From assembly GCA_964016985.1 (NCBI GenBank), contig OZ024830.1, positions 63,814,550 through 63,878,549 of the forward strand: DNA of 64,000 bases, in the 5' to 3' direction. Made by a program: the position numbers and the translations under genes. The notes beneath the pieces were generated by a model. It saw only the letters and a list, made by a program, of their open reading frames with translations. It was not told where the DNA came from and searched no databases. How positions within the stretch are numbered: position 1 is the stretch's first letter; every line of letters starts with the position of its first letter. The DNA is from Anodontia alba (lineage: Eukaryota; Mollusca; Bivalvia; Lucinida; Lucinidae). Positions 50,100 through 60,242 of this stretch are shown here, piece by piece.

Positions 50100-50610
50100 G
50101 GGTCTACATTGTTTGGCACTGCATAAAAAGAAACAAAAGCAGTTTGATCTGATATGGCTTTAAGTGTTTACTTAGGCCTGTTTTCTCCGTAAAATATATA
50201 CGGTAATGACTGCTGCACTCTTGATCTGACGTAGAGCTATCATGCTATAAATAGCACAAAAACAAACAGTCTGATCTGGACTAGGTCTACACCTAGGTTT
50301 AAAATTTTATCAGAATAATTTTCAAAAACATTTGTCTTGATTTATGTAAACTCTGCTCCTGATCTGACCTGGGTCGACAATATTATACAAAGTAGCGAAG
50401 AAAACGGTATGGTCTGATCTGGGTACATACTGTTTACTCAGGCCTGTTTCTACGATTATTTACGGTAATTAGTGTTTTAATCTGATCTGGGATGACAATG
50501 CTATCACAGTTTAAAAAGGAAACATTCTGTTGTGATCTGGATCAACGTCATTTGTTCAGATCTGTTTGTCCGATCGATAACGGTAATTACGGAATAAATT
50601 TACACGACCC
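50100..50610. repeat. degenerate tandem repeat with CTGATCTGG words
   Basis: About four units of roughly 120 bp share TGATCTG.., GTTTACT.AGGCCTGTTT and ACGGTAAT.A. Copies start near 50145, 50265, 50415 and 50535. Confidence 0.6.
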
Positions 50611-51109
50611 TGTTCCGCTTGACACGCTTTATTTATAACAAGTCATAGCCGAAAAATGCTCATCAAACCGAAAAGATGCAAGACTTCCGGGTGGCGAAAT
50701 CCCCAGCACGAAAACGATGCGAATACAACAGAGTAGTGAAACATCTTCCGGAAAGGTGCGAAACCTCAAGCCACGAAACTGTAAAGTAGCCACGAAACTG
50801 TAAGGTAGCAAGAGGCCTGACAATCATTCAAATCTCTCGATTAACTTCCCCTGTCAGAGATGTGCAATTGTAGCATATCAGTAAAATTTCGAAAAGCTTA
50901 AACCTGCGTGCTTGATATTACCCAAGCTTTTTTTGAAAGCTAATACTTATAGGATAGTAACTTGCGTTTGGGTTCATTTCAGCAAATTTCGGCTGACTTA
51001 CGAGTATAGAATAATAAAAGTATCCCTGCCGATTTTGGACTGGTTCACTCTATTTCCTTCAGCCAAGAATGAACGTTATTAGTAAATTATGTGAAGTAGT
51101 CTGCACTGG

Positions 51110-52590
51110 AGCAAACATTTAACATTAAAACTGTGGACCTGCATATAACTGACATCTAAATATTGAGATACTAAGTCGACTTTTTTCTGCTTTTGTGTTG
51201 ACTTAAAATGTATGACCTGATAATATATGGACTTCCGTTGACAATGGTTATCGCGACTGCAAGTCGTAATACTGTTCAGAAGTGTCATCCACAACGTCAA
51301 CATCACGAAACACTTTTACAACTACATGTCGACATTATAATTATTATCTCGACTTCCGGTCATGTTATGTAGTAGGATTTGTTGAGAAGATAATTATGGT
51401 GGCATATAACTGACATCGAAATATTGAGATACTAAGTCGACTTTTTCTGATTTTATGTTGACTTAAAATGTATGGCCTGATACTATATCGACTTCCGTTG
51501 AGAATGGTAATTGCGACTGCAAGTCGTAATACTGTCCGAAGTGTCATCCACAACGTCAGCGTCACAAAACACTTTTACAACTATATGTCGACATTATAGT
51601 TATTATCTCGACTTCCGGTCATATTATGTAGTAGGATTTGTTGAAAAGATAATGATAGTCCGATAGTGACAATGCCGGTCGAGATACCTAAATTCGGGAC
51701 GATGTGACGTAGTTTAGGGCTTAATATAGTGTTTGGTGGCATACAGATATTATATAATTATCGTTTCTTGTAAACAACTCTGCGATTGCAAAAAGACTGG
51801 CGCTGCCTGTGTGATTTTGGTCTAAAAATAAACTTTCACGACTACGAAAACGTATACATCTCAACGCTAAATCATGACATGTAAAAGAACCGGAAGTCGA
51901 GATAATAAAAAATAATAGAAAATAAGTCGTCGTACAATGTTAACACGCTTTGTTTTCTTGAAGGCAGCTTAGAGCAATATTACGACATGCAGACGCGATA
52001 ACCATTATCAACTGAAGTCGATATAGCATCAAGTCATACATTGTTAGTCGACATAAAAGCAGAAGAAGTCGACTTAGTATCTCAATATTTAGATGTCAGT
52101 TATATGCCACCATAGATAATGATAGTCAGATAGTGACTATGCCGGTCGAGATACTTAAATTCGGGACGAAGTGACGTATTAAGTTTAGGACTTAATATAG
52201 TGTTTGGTGGCATATAGATATTATATAATTATCGTTTCTTGTAAACAACTCTGCAATTGCAATAAGACTGGCGCTGCCTGTGTGATTTTGGTCTAAAAAT
52301 AAACTTTCACGACTTCAAAAACGTATCTGAACGCTAGCTGGCAAATCATGACATGTAAAAGAACCGGAAGTCGAGATAATAAAAAATAATAGAAAATAAG
52401 TCGTCGTACAATGTTAACACGCTTTGTTTTCTTGAAGGCAGCTTAGGGCAATGTTACGACCTGCAGACGCGATAACCATTATCAACGGAAGTCGATATAG
52501 CATCAAGTCATACATTGTAAATCGACATAAAAGCAGAAGAAGTCGACTTAGTATCTCAATATTTAGATGTGAGTTATGTGCCACCATACC
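51110..52590. repeat. compound inverted and direct repeat with TGGTGGCATATAACTGACAT ends
   Basis: The first arm is duplicated in direct orientation (about 51110-51395 and 51396-51648). Each copy carries GCATATAACTGACAT..AAATATTGAG, ACTAAGTCGAC and TTATCTCGACTTCCGG. Then a 470-bp unit occurs twice in direct order (51649-52115 and 52116-52588). The second half of each is the reverse complement of the first arm. The middle word GCGCTGCCTGTGTGATTTTG is in both. The structure looks like a transposon end-to-end duplication (left, left, right, right). No coding gene. Confidence 0.75.
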
Positions 52591-52599
52591 TTTCCAATA

Positions 52600-53525
52600 A
52601 TAGGGTTCATGCCATATTTGTGCGGAATTTCGGACGATACATGTAAGCATAAATTTATTCTGTGTCGAACTGAACTTAGTTGGACGCAGTAAGGTGCAAA
52701 TAACACCAAATTCGAAAAGCAGGCATTACCGTCCTGTGTTTTGACAAATATTACATTGTCATAGTACTCACAAGCAAATTATTGCCATGATATTCAAATG
52801 GTTCTATTTCCGTAATATACATTAGCGTAACAAAAACTTTAGGTGCTATGTGGGATGTTTGCACTTTGCCGCATGCCATGCATGCTTGGTAAAAAGCTAG
52901 ATATGAGCAACTGTCTCACTGAAATGGCACAACAACAGATCATGTGATTATCCATTTCTAAAAACAACGTTTTATTTCGTAGTCTTTTCTTGTCTACCCT
53001 TTCTTGTGTTTCTTTTCTGATGCTGGGAAGCTAATGCATTTGTATGTACTGTACAGGTGAGCTGTAGGCTTTCAAACTAAGGAACACTCTCTAGTATGTT
53101 TCGATTCTTTCCTTCTCCTTCTTTTGTTTTTGTAAAATAGGACAATAAGTTGGTCTAAAACTAGCTCAGCATCAGAAACGAAACACAGAACACAAAAATA
53201 TGCTGCACTAAGTTATCAAAATCGACGTTAACTAACGAGCCTTTCTGAAAATGGTTCAACGAATCAAGTGGCTTGATTTATATATTACTTTATTATAGTT
53301 AAATACCAATACTAGTAGTATAGGGTGCTCCTTATGGGAATTTTGTGTGTGAGATTTTTCAGGCTTAAATTGAAAAAAAAAAAAAAAATAAATAAATAAC
53401 TTGGTCATTTTTTGGTGATTTTTCTCCCATACAAAATTCCGGTATGGTATACCCATAGATGGCACCCTGAGCTAAACTTGACTAGACTATCTTGAAAAAA
53501 AGTTCATTTTTTTCTAAGCAGCTTG
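52600..53525. other. no recognisable gene
   Basis: AT-rich, with an A/T run at 53373-53395. Nothing supported. Confidence 0.5.
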
Positions 53526-54245
53526 AATAAAATAACTTTCTGGGGGTTTAAATAACTGTTATTTTCTTTCTGTGACTAGAGCTGCTTGAAAATAACATCT
53601 TCTATGTTTGCAGTTAGATAATCTGTGATAGTACAGTAGTTTGAAAATAACAGTCAAGTTTTTCAGTTTTCTGTGATAGTACAGTAGCTTGAAAATAACT
53701 TAGTCAAGTTTTTTTTTTCAGTTTTGCAGTAAGATAGTTTGAACTAATGGTATTGTATCTCAAGACCCAGCACTAATGGTCTTGTATCTCAAGACCCAGC
53801 ATGGTATTTGAGTAGCTTGAAAGTAACTTAGTCATTTTGTTCTCAGTCACTTGAATAAATAGTTGATGAGTGTGCATTAACGTTGTTAGTGTAGTGTGTT
53901 TGTGCATTGGCAGGTCCTATGCGTCTACTATAAGGGTCTTGTATCTCAAGACCTCAACTCTATACCGGAGGCATGTCTTTAAATGGAACCCTAAAGGCTG
54001 TAAAGTGATATGCGTTTACTATGAGTTCTTGGTTCTTGTATCTCTCAACTCTAGGCAAAGGCCCAATTTTATAGTGTCTACCTGATATATTGAGATTCTC
54101 AAGAGGCTTCTCTTCTAAGAGCTTGTCTCTCAAGACACAGCAAATATTTGAATAGCTTGAATATAACTCAGTCATTTTGTCTATGATTGGAGTGGTTGAA
54201 AATAAATTAGTCATTTTTGTCTGAGCAACTTGATAAATGGGCTTA
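53526..54245. repeat. degenerate repeat (GCTTGAAAATAACTTAGTCA)
   Basis: The word AGCTTGAAAATAACT or close variants, often followed by TAGTCATTTT or CAGTTTT, recurs about eight times. A second word, TTGTATCTCAAGACCCAGCA, occurs four times in full or part (53752, 53782, 53940, 54120). It lies at the left edge of the virus-like block. Confidence 0.65.
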
Positions 54246-54310
54246 GTTTTTTTCTGTTTAGTTGATCAGTGTGCTGACAATAAAAAGGTTTTCTGTCTTA
54301 GGAAAATGGT

Positions 54311-54326
54311 AGCCCTGATAAGGGCT
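54311..54326 (-). terminator. histone-type 3' stem-loop (best match)
   Basis: On the minus strand AGCCCTTATCAGGGCT forms a 6-bp perfect stem with a 4-nt loop, 27 nt after the stop of the ORF at 54354. Against the metazoan histone consensus GGYYYUUHUHARRRCC it differs only in the outer pair (A-U for G-C, compensatory). It is preceded by CAAC and followed by ACCA. A purine-rich AAGACAGAAAA follows about 15 nt on, where a histone downstream element would be. Confidence 0.6.
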
Positions 54327-54353
54327 GTTGTGGGAATAATGAATTCCTGGTAA

Positions 54354-54758
54354 TTATTTTGTCTTCTTACTCTTAGGCATCTGTATGTTTTTAGTTGCAG
54401 CTCCAATCCCTTGATCTGTAGGTATTACATGTTCAGCGACGTCTGGTAACTGTATTCCTGCGGGTTGAGCTTGAGAGATGTCTACTAAACTCTTCATTCT
54501 GTTTTTTAACTTGTTGATGTCTTTTACCATAGCCTCAATCAATTGTGATTTAGGATGCTGTTGTTTCTGCTGTGGCTGCATTATCTGTGGTTGCGTCTGA
54601 GCTAGGAAAGTTGATTGTGATGATGGAAAGAACGACTGTGTTATGTTTCCATCGTTCCCAAACGTTTCGTTGCATGCTCTCAGCAGTATATCTTGATTGC
54701 TAATCATCTCATCAAAGCTTATCTGATTTGCCTCCATGCCTGTATAATTGTACTCCAT
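54354..54758 (-). CDS. unknown 134-aa Gln-rich protein of the virus-like block
   Basis: The start is ATG at 54758-54756 (MEYNYTGMEANQISFDEM); the codon before it is TTG. The middle is Gln/Pro-rich (QPQIMQPQQKQQHPKSQ). Next comes an amphipathic, possibly coiled segment (IEAMVKDINKLKNRMKSL), and the end is basic (MPKSKKTK). There is no signal peptide, membrane segment or recognisable domain. A TATA-like word (TTATATAC on this strand, about 54809-54815) lies about 50 bp upstream. The histone-type hairpin at 54311-54326 follows. This is the only ORF of the block that is intact. A structural or DNA-associated role is conceivable from composition but not shown. Confidence 0.55.
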   Translation of the reverse strand: MEYNYTGMEANQISFDEMISNQDILLRACNETFGNDGNITQSFFPSSQSTFLAQTQPQIMQPQQKQQHPKSQLIEAMVKDINKLKNRMKSLVDISQAQPAGIQLPDVAEHVIPTDQGIGAATKNIQMPKSKKTK

Positions 54759-54985
54759 CAACTTCTATACTCACAGTGATCGGCTTAGCTAAATGTAATC
54801 AGTAACAGTATATAAGGTAGTCTGTGACTGGATAAATTTTCTTATTGGTCTGTTTTATTACTGATCATTACGTGATTGGATAATTTTTGATTAGTTGCGT
54901 TTTTGTGCATGTTAGCTTTTCAATTTGTTCCATGAATCAGTATCTGATTGGCTTAGTGTCTATGTAGTTCAATCCGTCTGAGTAG

Positions 54986-54993
54986 TATATAAG
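54986..54993 (+). promoter_or_regulatory. TATA box TATATAAG
   Basis: Canonical TATATAAG 27 bp before the ATG at 55020, where a TATA box would set the start site just before the ORF. Confidence 0.55.
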
Positions 54994-55019
54994 TCGGCTG
55001 ACGTGTTTCTCAAGAAAGT

Positions 55020-55294
55020 ATGGAGAACGCACTGAACCATTTAGAAAGACATATATATTTACTGAGGCAATGGTTGAATAATTTGAGAGAAACTATTCAG
55101 CTCTTGAGGATATAGAAGAGGAGAAGAAGTCTGCACTGAAGGTGGAAGAAGAAGAAGAAGAAGAAGACTGGGACAGCGAGGCAAATAATCCACCATTCTA
55201 TTTGCCTCGGCAAAGAACCATATCATTTGAACAGTGGGCAGTTAGATTTCCGTCCGTCCCGTTGTCCTTGTCAGTGATTGACGAAACTGCTTAG
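55020..55294 (+). pseudogene. small acidic ORF of the virus-like block, frame-broken
   Basis: From ATG at 55020 the frame reads MENALNHLERHIYL and stops at about 55113. A second frame, open from about 55082, encodes NYSALEDIEEEKKSALKVE, a run of seven Glu and WDSEANNPPFYLP, and ends at TAG 55292-55294. One frame change near 55060-55080 would join them, so I read one decayed gene of about 90 residues. It is strongly acidic in the middle and has no known domain. A histone-like hairpin follows 12 nt after the stop. Confidence 0.45.
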
Positions 55295-55306
55295 ATATAC
55301 AAACGG

Positions 55307-55322
55307 CCATTTTCAGGGTCAC
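55307..55322 (+). terminator. histone-like 3' stem-loop (weakest of three)
   Basis: GGCCATTTTCAGGGTC, 12 nt after the stop at 55294. Matches GGYYYUUHUHARRRCC at 14 of 16 positions, including the UUUC loop and the following A. The stem has one G-U pair and one mismatch. The flanks CAAAC and AC resemble the histone context. Confidence 0.4.
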
Positions 55323-55468
55323 TTCAACTTATTCTGATTGAAATAACCTTACTGATGTTGTCTTGTATGAGATGAATGTGTATGAAAGTAATAGTATCTT
55401 TGACTTTTGATTGGTTGAAAGGTGGCCTGATTTGATTGGTTAAGAAAAGTAGGTCAATTGTCTTTGCC

Positions 55469-55479
55469 TCTATATATAT
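55469..55479 (+). promoter_or_regulatory. TATA-like box TCTATATATAT
   Basis: About 38 bp before the ATG at 55517; same spacing class as the other TATA boxes in this block. Confidence 0.45.
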
Positions 55480-55516
55480 TGTTCTGTTAGCTCTCCAACT
55501 CAAAAATATTCTCAAG

Positions 55517-55651
55517 ATGGGAAAGTATATTCCTTTCCTTTTAACTAACTTGCTTTCTGCTTTATGTCGGAAAGGTTGGGATGAGGTAGAGAGCCAACAG
55601 AAGAAAATGGGATTTGAAAGTTTTATGAGGAGGAGAGGTAGCCATTGTTAG
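55517..55651 (+). CDS. unknown 44-aa protein of the virus-like block
   Basis: MGKYIPFLLTNLLSALCRKG starts a short ORF with a hydrophobic N-terminal segment (residues 5-17), a charged middle and the very basic end FMRRRGSHC. It has a TATA-like box at 55469 and a histone-like hairpin 53 nt after the stop. Gly at position 2 would allow myristoylation. No family recognised. The coherent promoter-ORF-hairpin layout argues that it was a real gene. Confidence 0.5.
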   Translation: MGKYIPFLLTNLLSALCRKGWDEVESQQKKMGFESFMRRRGSHC

Positions 55652-55703
55652 ACCTACTGTTCGATCTTTCTCATAAAGCATAGGAAAGAAAAAACATTTC
55701 AAC

Positions 55704-55719
55704 AGCCCTTTTACGGGCT
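55704..55719 (+). terminator. histone-type 3' stem-loop
   Basis: AGCCCTTTTACGGGCT: five paired positions, the sixth mismatched, UUUA loop, preceded by CAAC and followed by ACCCACTG, close to the histone ACCCA. About 14 nt later a purine-rich AAAGAG occurs. It shares CAACAGCCCTT and GGGCTACC with the hairpin at 54311. Confidence 0.55.
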
Positions 55720-55854
55720 ACCCACTGATATCATTAAAGAGTAACCTTTAAGATAATAAAATACAAAGACAAATAACTTAACTGAACTTAAATTATTAAC
55801 TACAATATCACAAAACATATAAAGTAAAAAGATAAAAAAAACTTATCTTAAAAT

Positions 55855-56496
55855 CTAGTACACTATGAATGATAAAATGTCTCTGATGTATTCTTCATCT
55901 GTTCCATCCTGCTCGGAACGATCAACTACAATATCAAGACAGTCCTTAGCACTGTGGGATTCTGATTTACATACAAAACAGTGTTGTTTCATAGAGATCT
56001 TCTTTTTTGATCCAGCAAGAGTTTTCACTTTCTTTCTTGGTAGTCTCCGAAGAATCGGTATCAGGAATTTTGCGTTTTCTTGATGTCGAAATCTCAGTAG
56101 AATTTGAAAGGTCTTGCTTCTCAAGTATACTTGGAGAAACACTTGAAGATTCTGTTTCATTTTTATGTGGACAATACGGAGCCGAATAATTTGTTGATCC
56201 GCAATTATAACATTGTCCAATTGGAGGCTTCATCTTTTCAGTAGCCAGTGTCGATTGACTTCTCGGTTTCTTTGCTTCTGAACAATCACCAATACAGTGC
56301 GCAGGGTCCTTACAGAAGTAATACTTTTCAAATGGTGGCTTCAGCTGACCCTGCTGCGTTAATGAATCTCTTAATGCCTGCATCAACTGTATGTCTTCTT
56401 CAGATAAGAGTTTTTTCAAAGATGAATACTGATAATAGATACTTTTAGAACCGTTGGCCTTAGTCATTCTTGGATCTGTAGGCTTATTGCTAGACA
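55855..56496 (-). pseudogene. zinc-knuckle (CCHC) protein of the virus-like block
   Basis: The start is ATG at 56496 (MSSNKPTDPRMTKAN). Three knuckle-like segments follow. The first, near 56290, is CKDPAHCIGDC with the first Cys replaced by Tyr. The second, near 56185, is CYNCGSTNYSAPYC with His replaced by Tyr. The third, near 55960, is CFVCKSESHSAKDC, a perfect C-x2-C-x4-H-x4-C. A Ser/Lys-rich linker with RKRKIPD lies between the second and third. The frame changes near 56035, so the intact third knuckle is out of frame with the first two. Knuckles of this kind bind single-stranded nucleic acid, as in retroviral nucleocapsids. The promoter motif GGGTATAAAGCC lies about 52 bp upstream. The identity of the parent virus or element is open. 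Confidence 0.6.
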
Positions 56497-56547
56497 TGTT
56501 TACTCCTTGGCAGTCAGATATGAAATGATCCAAGAGCCTCCGTTCTA

Positions 56548-56559
56548 GGCTTTATACCC
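56548..56559 (-). promoter_or_regulatory. promoter core GGGTATAAAGCC (minus strand)
   Basis: Identical 12-bp word to the one before the polymerase gene (58277-58288), placed 52 bp before the ATG of the zinc-knuckle gene. Confidence 0.65.
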
Positions 56560-56670
56560 TCGGTGGAGTAGCGTTTCGCCGCTGCTTATAGAGGAATTTT
56601 ATCACTTTTGGGTTATTGGAAACACATCTTTTCCAGTGTTCATGAGTCATTGTACTTGATTGCTTTTCCA

Positions 56671-56856
56671 TCAGATATTTAATACTTGTACACCAAATCT
56701 TTTGAAATCTTCAAATGTTTTAGAATTGTTTAGGTTTTGCTGTATGAATTCTTGAGTAATATCATCATGTGCAAACAATAGAAAAACAACAGCAGTTTCC
56801 TATAAGGTCTAAATTTTAAAACCTGGGTTAAAGTACTTCTTCTCTTCAGAATTCAT
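56671..56856 (-). pseudogene. small ORF with two in-frame stops
   Basis: From ATG at 56856 the frame reads MNSEEKKYFNPGFKI, two stops four codons apart, then ETAVVFLLFAHDDITQEFIQ, NNSKTFEDFKRFGV and a final stop. A TATA box (GTGTATAAATAC, 56889-56900) lies 33 bp upstream. The phase is kept across both stops, so this is a decayed gene of about 60 residues. No family recognised. Confidence 0.4.
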
Positions 56857-56888
56857 TGTGCAAGTGAATGATTTAACATTGATAGCAT

Positions 56889-56900
56889 GTATTTATACAC
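56889..56900 (-). promoter_or_regulatory. TATA box GTGTATAAATAC
   Basis: Minus-strand TATAAATA 33 bp before an ATG; see the ORF at 56671. Confidence 0.45.
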
Positions 56901-56913
56901 TACAGTCAGATGT

Positions 56914-57184
56914 GTGTCAAGGCATTGATTTCAGAAATGAGTCCTTCAAATTCCATATCTTCTTCTTCTGATGCTCGTTGAATGTCTTTCAATATAGAAT
57001 CGATTAGTTACGAATTCTTTGTCTGCAACATAAGTCAGCTAGTCAATGTATGTTATCGGAGAGTCATTGATAAGTCTCAACGTCTCAGATGCATTTTTTT
57101 CACCAAGTATCTGAATGTTTCGAAAGTTTCTAATATGTTCAGCCACAGTTTGATTCCTTCTCGTGATTTTAAGAAATCAGCCAT
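56914..57184 (-). pseudogene. small ORF, frame-broken
   Basis: ATG at 57184 opens MADFLKSREGIKLWLNILET and FETFRYLVKKMH. At the A-run near 57095 the frame is lost, and two overlapping open frames continue to about 56955 or 56914, the latter ending in an acidic EEEDMEFEGLISEI. No family recognised. Confidence 0.35.
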
Positions 57185-57302
57185 TGATGGTTCTAAGGAC
57201 AAAGTCTGTTCTAATGATGACGTACACATCAAAATGTAAGATTTGATACAAACACACAAGTAGGCTTCTCGTAATTTTAATCATGATTAACAAAGAAGCC
57301 AA

Positions 57303-57949
57303 TTAGAATATTAGAATACTGAGTCTGGAATTGTAACACAACATTTTTCGCGTCTTGCTCGAATAAATGTCGATCTCCAAAAAATGATCTGGTACGTTCT
57401 TATCTTTTATATAGTGTCTGGTACTATTTTCATCCAAATATAGCCAACAAGTAGGTAAGAAATGAAGGTCTGGACTTTTATATGCACAAAGTAACTCCTG
57501 AACTTGATATTTAGGTAGCTCGTCTTTGAGTAACAAGTATGCGAAAAGCTGATCATCACTAGAGGTATATCCGGTCATGTAATGACCCTGTCTCTGAAGG
57601 GAAAACTCAAATATTGAAGTTTATTCAGTGTAATACTGCTATATGCACTCATCCATGTACGAGCTTTGTCAATTTGATATTTGCTGAACCAATGCGAATT
57701 GACAATCTCTCTGTGAAATTTCAATCTCATATTATTAGTCAGATTTGGCAGTTCATCTATGATCAGAAATAGTCGTACCATTTCACTATTAAAGGTTTCC
57801 TTTGATCTGGTATTCAAAGCTTTGTCAAGACGTTTCAAGCTGATTTTAACCAGGATTCTTGAATCAATGTCTTGAATGCTAATTTTGCACAACTAAACAT
57901 TAAGTTGGTCAGTATCATGTGCTGAAGTTCTGATGGTAAATACTCAGCC
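57303..57949 (-). pseudogene. unknown protein of about 215 aa, two frameshifts
   Basis: ATG at 57949 opens MAEYLPSELQHMILTNLMF. The frame moves near 57895 into KISIQDIDSRILVKISLKRL and on to WMSAYSSITLNKLQYLSFP. It moves again near 57595 into QGHYMTGYTSSDDQLFAYLL, CAYKSPDLHFLPTCWLYLDE and a stop at 57303. MAEYLPSELQ.MIL resembles the opening of an F-box helix (LP.EL...IL), but only weakly. A TTTATTTCCTTTCAG just before the ATG looks like a splice acceptor. Function unknown. Confidence 0.45.
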
Positions 57950-58105
57950 ATAACTGAAAGGAAATAAATCTTATTAACCTTTCAACTGCAGAAAGACTTT
58001 CTGAAAACTGGTCAAAAGTTATTGCTAATATATTGTATTTCAACTTCGCGCATGCGCAGTACAACATATTTTTACAGAATTTGTCTCTTGCTGCTTGCAT
58101 TATTA

Positions 58106-58250
58106 AATGTTGTCTCTCCTACCAAACATTTTTTTCTTTAATTTTGCCTCGCCTGCCAAAACATTATTTGTTTTCTTAAATGTTGTTTCGCCTGCCAAAA
58201 CATTATTTGTTCTTTAATGTTGTCTCACCTGCCCAATGACTCTATCAGAA
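58106..58250. repeat. short tandem repeat, about 47 bp, three to four units
   Basis: Units share AATGTTGT.TC.CCTGCC(A) and AAAACATTATTTGTT, just before the polymerase promoter. Confidence 0.75.
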
Positions 58251-58276
58251 TGGTTTGTTCTTCAGGCCCCCTGACT

Positions 58277-58288
58277 GGGTATAAAGCC
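58277..58288 (+). promoter_or_regulatory. promoter core GGGTATAAAGCC
   Basis: 54 bp before the first ATG of the polymerase gene (58342). Same 12-bp word, spacing class and flanks as at 56548-56559. Confidence 0.65.
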
Positions 58289-60242
58289 GAGCTCAATCGG
58301 GACTACTGTATCATTTGTTGATGAATCACTGAAGAGGTAACATGCCTAAAAGAATTAGGAAACGTAAGAGACGTGTGGAGGAGGAGAGCTTGCCTGATTT
58401 TTACGAATAATTGCTTGGTGGATTATTCTGACAGTGAGGATGAAGATGGTCACATTAGGCCAGCACCACATAAAAAAGAAAAAAGAAAATGGCTATGGTG
58501 ATTTATTCAGATTCAGAAGAACAAGATGATAGCTTTATTTTATACTATCAAAGCTAAAAGTGAGATATAATCAAGAAAGTTTAAAAAAGTCTAAAGCCTA
58601 TTCGGTGGATGTGAAAAAGTTTCCAGACAAAACCTGACCAGTTGAATTTATACCAAGATTATTTCAAGATATGACTGGTGATATCAAAAGGAACTGTGAA
58701 GCTCAAGGAAACGGCAAGCTTCGTATAAAAAAAAGTATCTACCATCCTTCATAAAAGTTAGTTATTTCCATACCATACACTAACGCTTCAGACTTGTCAG
58801 GAGAATTGATTACTCAAGAAATCGAGACAGTATTACAGTCCAGTGAAAACTTCAGAATCAACGATGGACAACTATCTTTAGATATCACACATACTAGAGT
58901 ACCTGAAGGCAGTGGAAGAAAGCCTCTTCATCATGACTTGTACTTTGAGTCGGAGAATATGCGAAGAAATAAAAGAAGTATCGTTCGTACTGACAACACC
59001 AAGGATGAGATGTGTATGGCAAGAGATATTCTTGTTGAAAAATGTTATGCTGAGAAGGATGATTCAGATTCGTGGACACAGAAGTGGAATCATATCAGAA
59101 GATCTTATAAGTCGTTACAGACAGTAGAAACCATGAAGTTATTGGATCAAGCTTATATTCCTCACGATAAGCCCTGTGGCTTTGAGGAGTATAAGATGAT
59201 TCAAACTGTATTTGCTCCTAACTATCTGATTAAAGTTCATAGTCAACATCTTAAAGATGGATTGCTGTTTCCCTTACAGTTTAAGAGGCAACGTGAGACA
59301 AAAGTGATTCATATCTACTGGAATGGAGACAATCATTATGACACGATTACCAAAGTTACGGGATGTTTAAGTTGCAGTTACTATTGTGAATGTCGTGGTT
59401 TCGGATATACCAATCGAGGAGATCACAGGTGTCCCGATAGTTGCGATGGATGTTATAATGATATTCCCGGCGCATACGAGAGGAAGATATTCTGCAAGAA
59501 TTGTAAAAGAACCTTTCGAAGTCCAGCTTGTTTTAATAATTCTAAACAGATCAAGTGTTATCAGAAAAAAATCTATTTGTCAGTTAGTGTATAATTGTGC
59601 AAAATGTGACATTAAGATCGTTGGTTATAAGAAGAATCATGTGTTTCCTGGACAAAGAAAGTGTACATTTTGTAAGACAATTGTAGAACCTGATCACCAG
59701 TGATTCTTTCAGATTTATCAATGTAAGAAAAATAGCTCGGAAGATTCAGATGACGAAGAAGATGAAGAGAAGAAGCCGGAGAAATCATTTCGCTTCATCT
59801 TCTTCGACTTTCAATCTACTCAAGAAATTGGTGAACATCATGTGAATTTCTGTGTAGCTAAAAGAGGGTGTGATATATGTATGGGTCTCCCAGCTGATCA
59901 GCCATAGTCAGTTTCCTGGAGGTAGAGGGATGATATTCGAAGAAGTTGATACCTTAGGTAATTTTTGTGGCTGGATATTGGGAGGTGATAACAAAGACGT
60001 GACATGAATTGCCCATCATAATTTCGGAAGATATGATGGGCTATTCATATTACGCCATATACTGGAAAACGGTACAGTTAAACCAAATGAGAACATGAAT
60101 GTAAATACGATTTTGAGAATGACCGTCGGTAAAGTTCTATTTCTAGATTCCTATCAATTCCCGCATATGGGATTGGCTAGTTTTCCAGATTTTGACTGAC
60201 AGAGATGAAAAAAGGTTACTTTCCCCATCTGGCAAATACATT

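Noticed and set aside
57240..57302. Histone-type hairpin after the ORF at 57303
   Set aside because: GGCTTCT and AGAAGCC pair only across a loop of more than 20 nt; it does not fit the 16-nt consensus.
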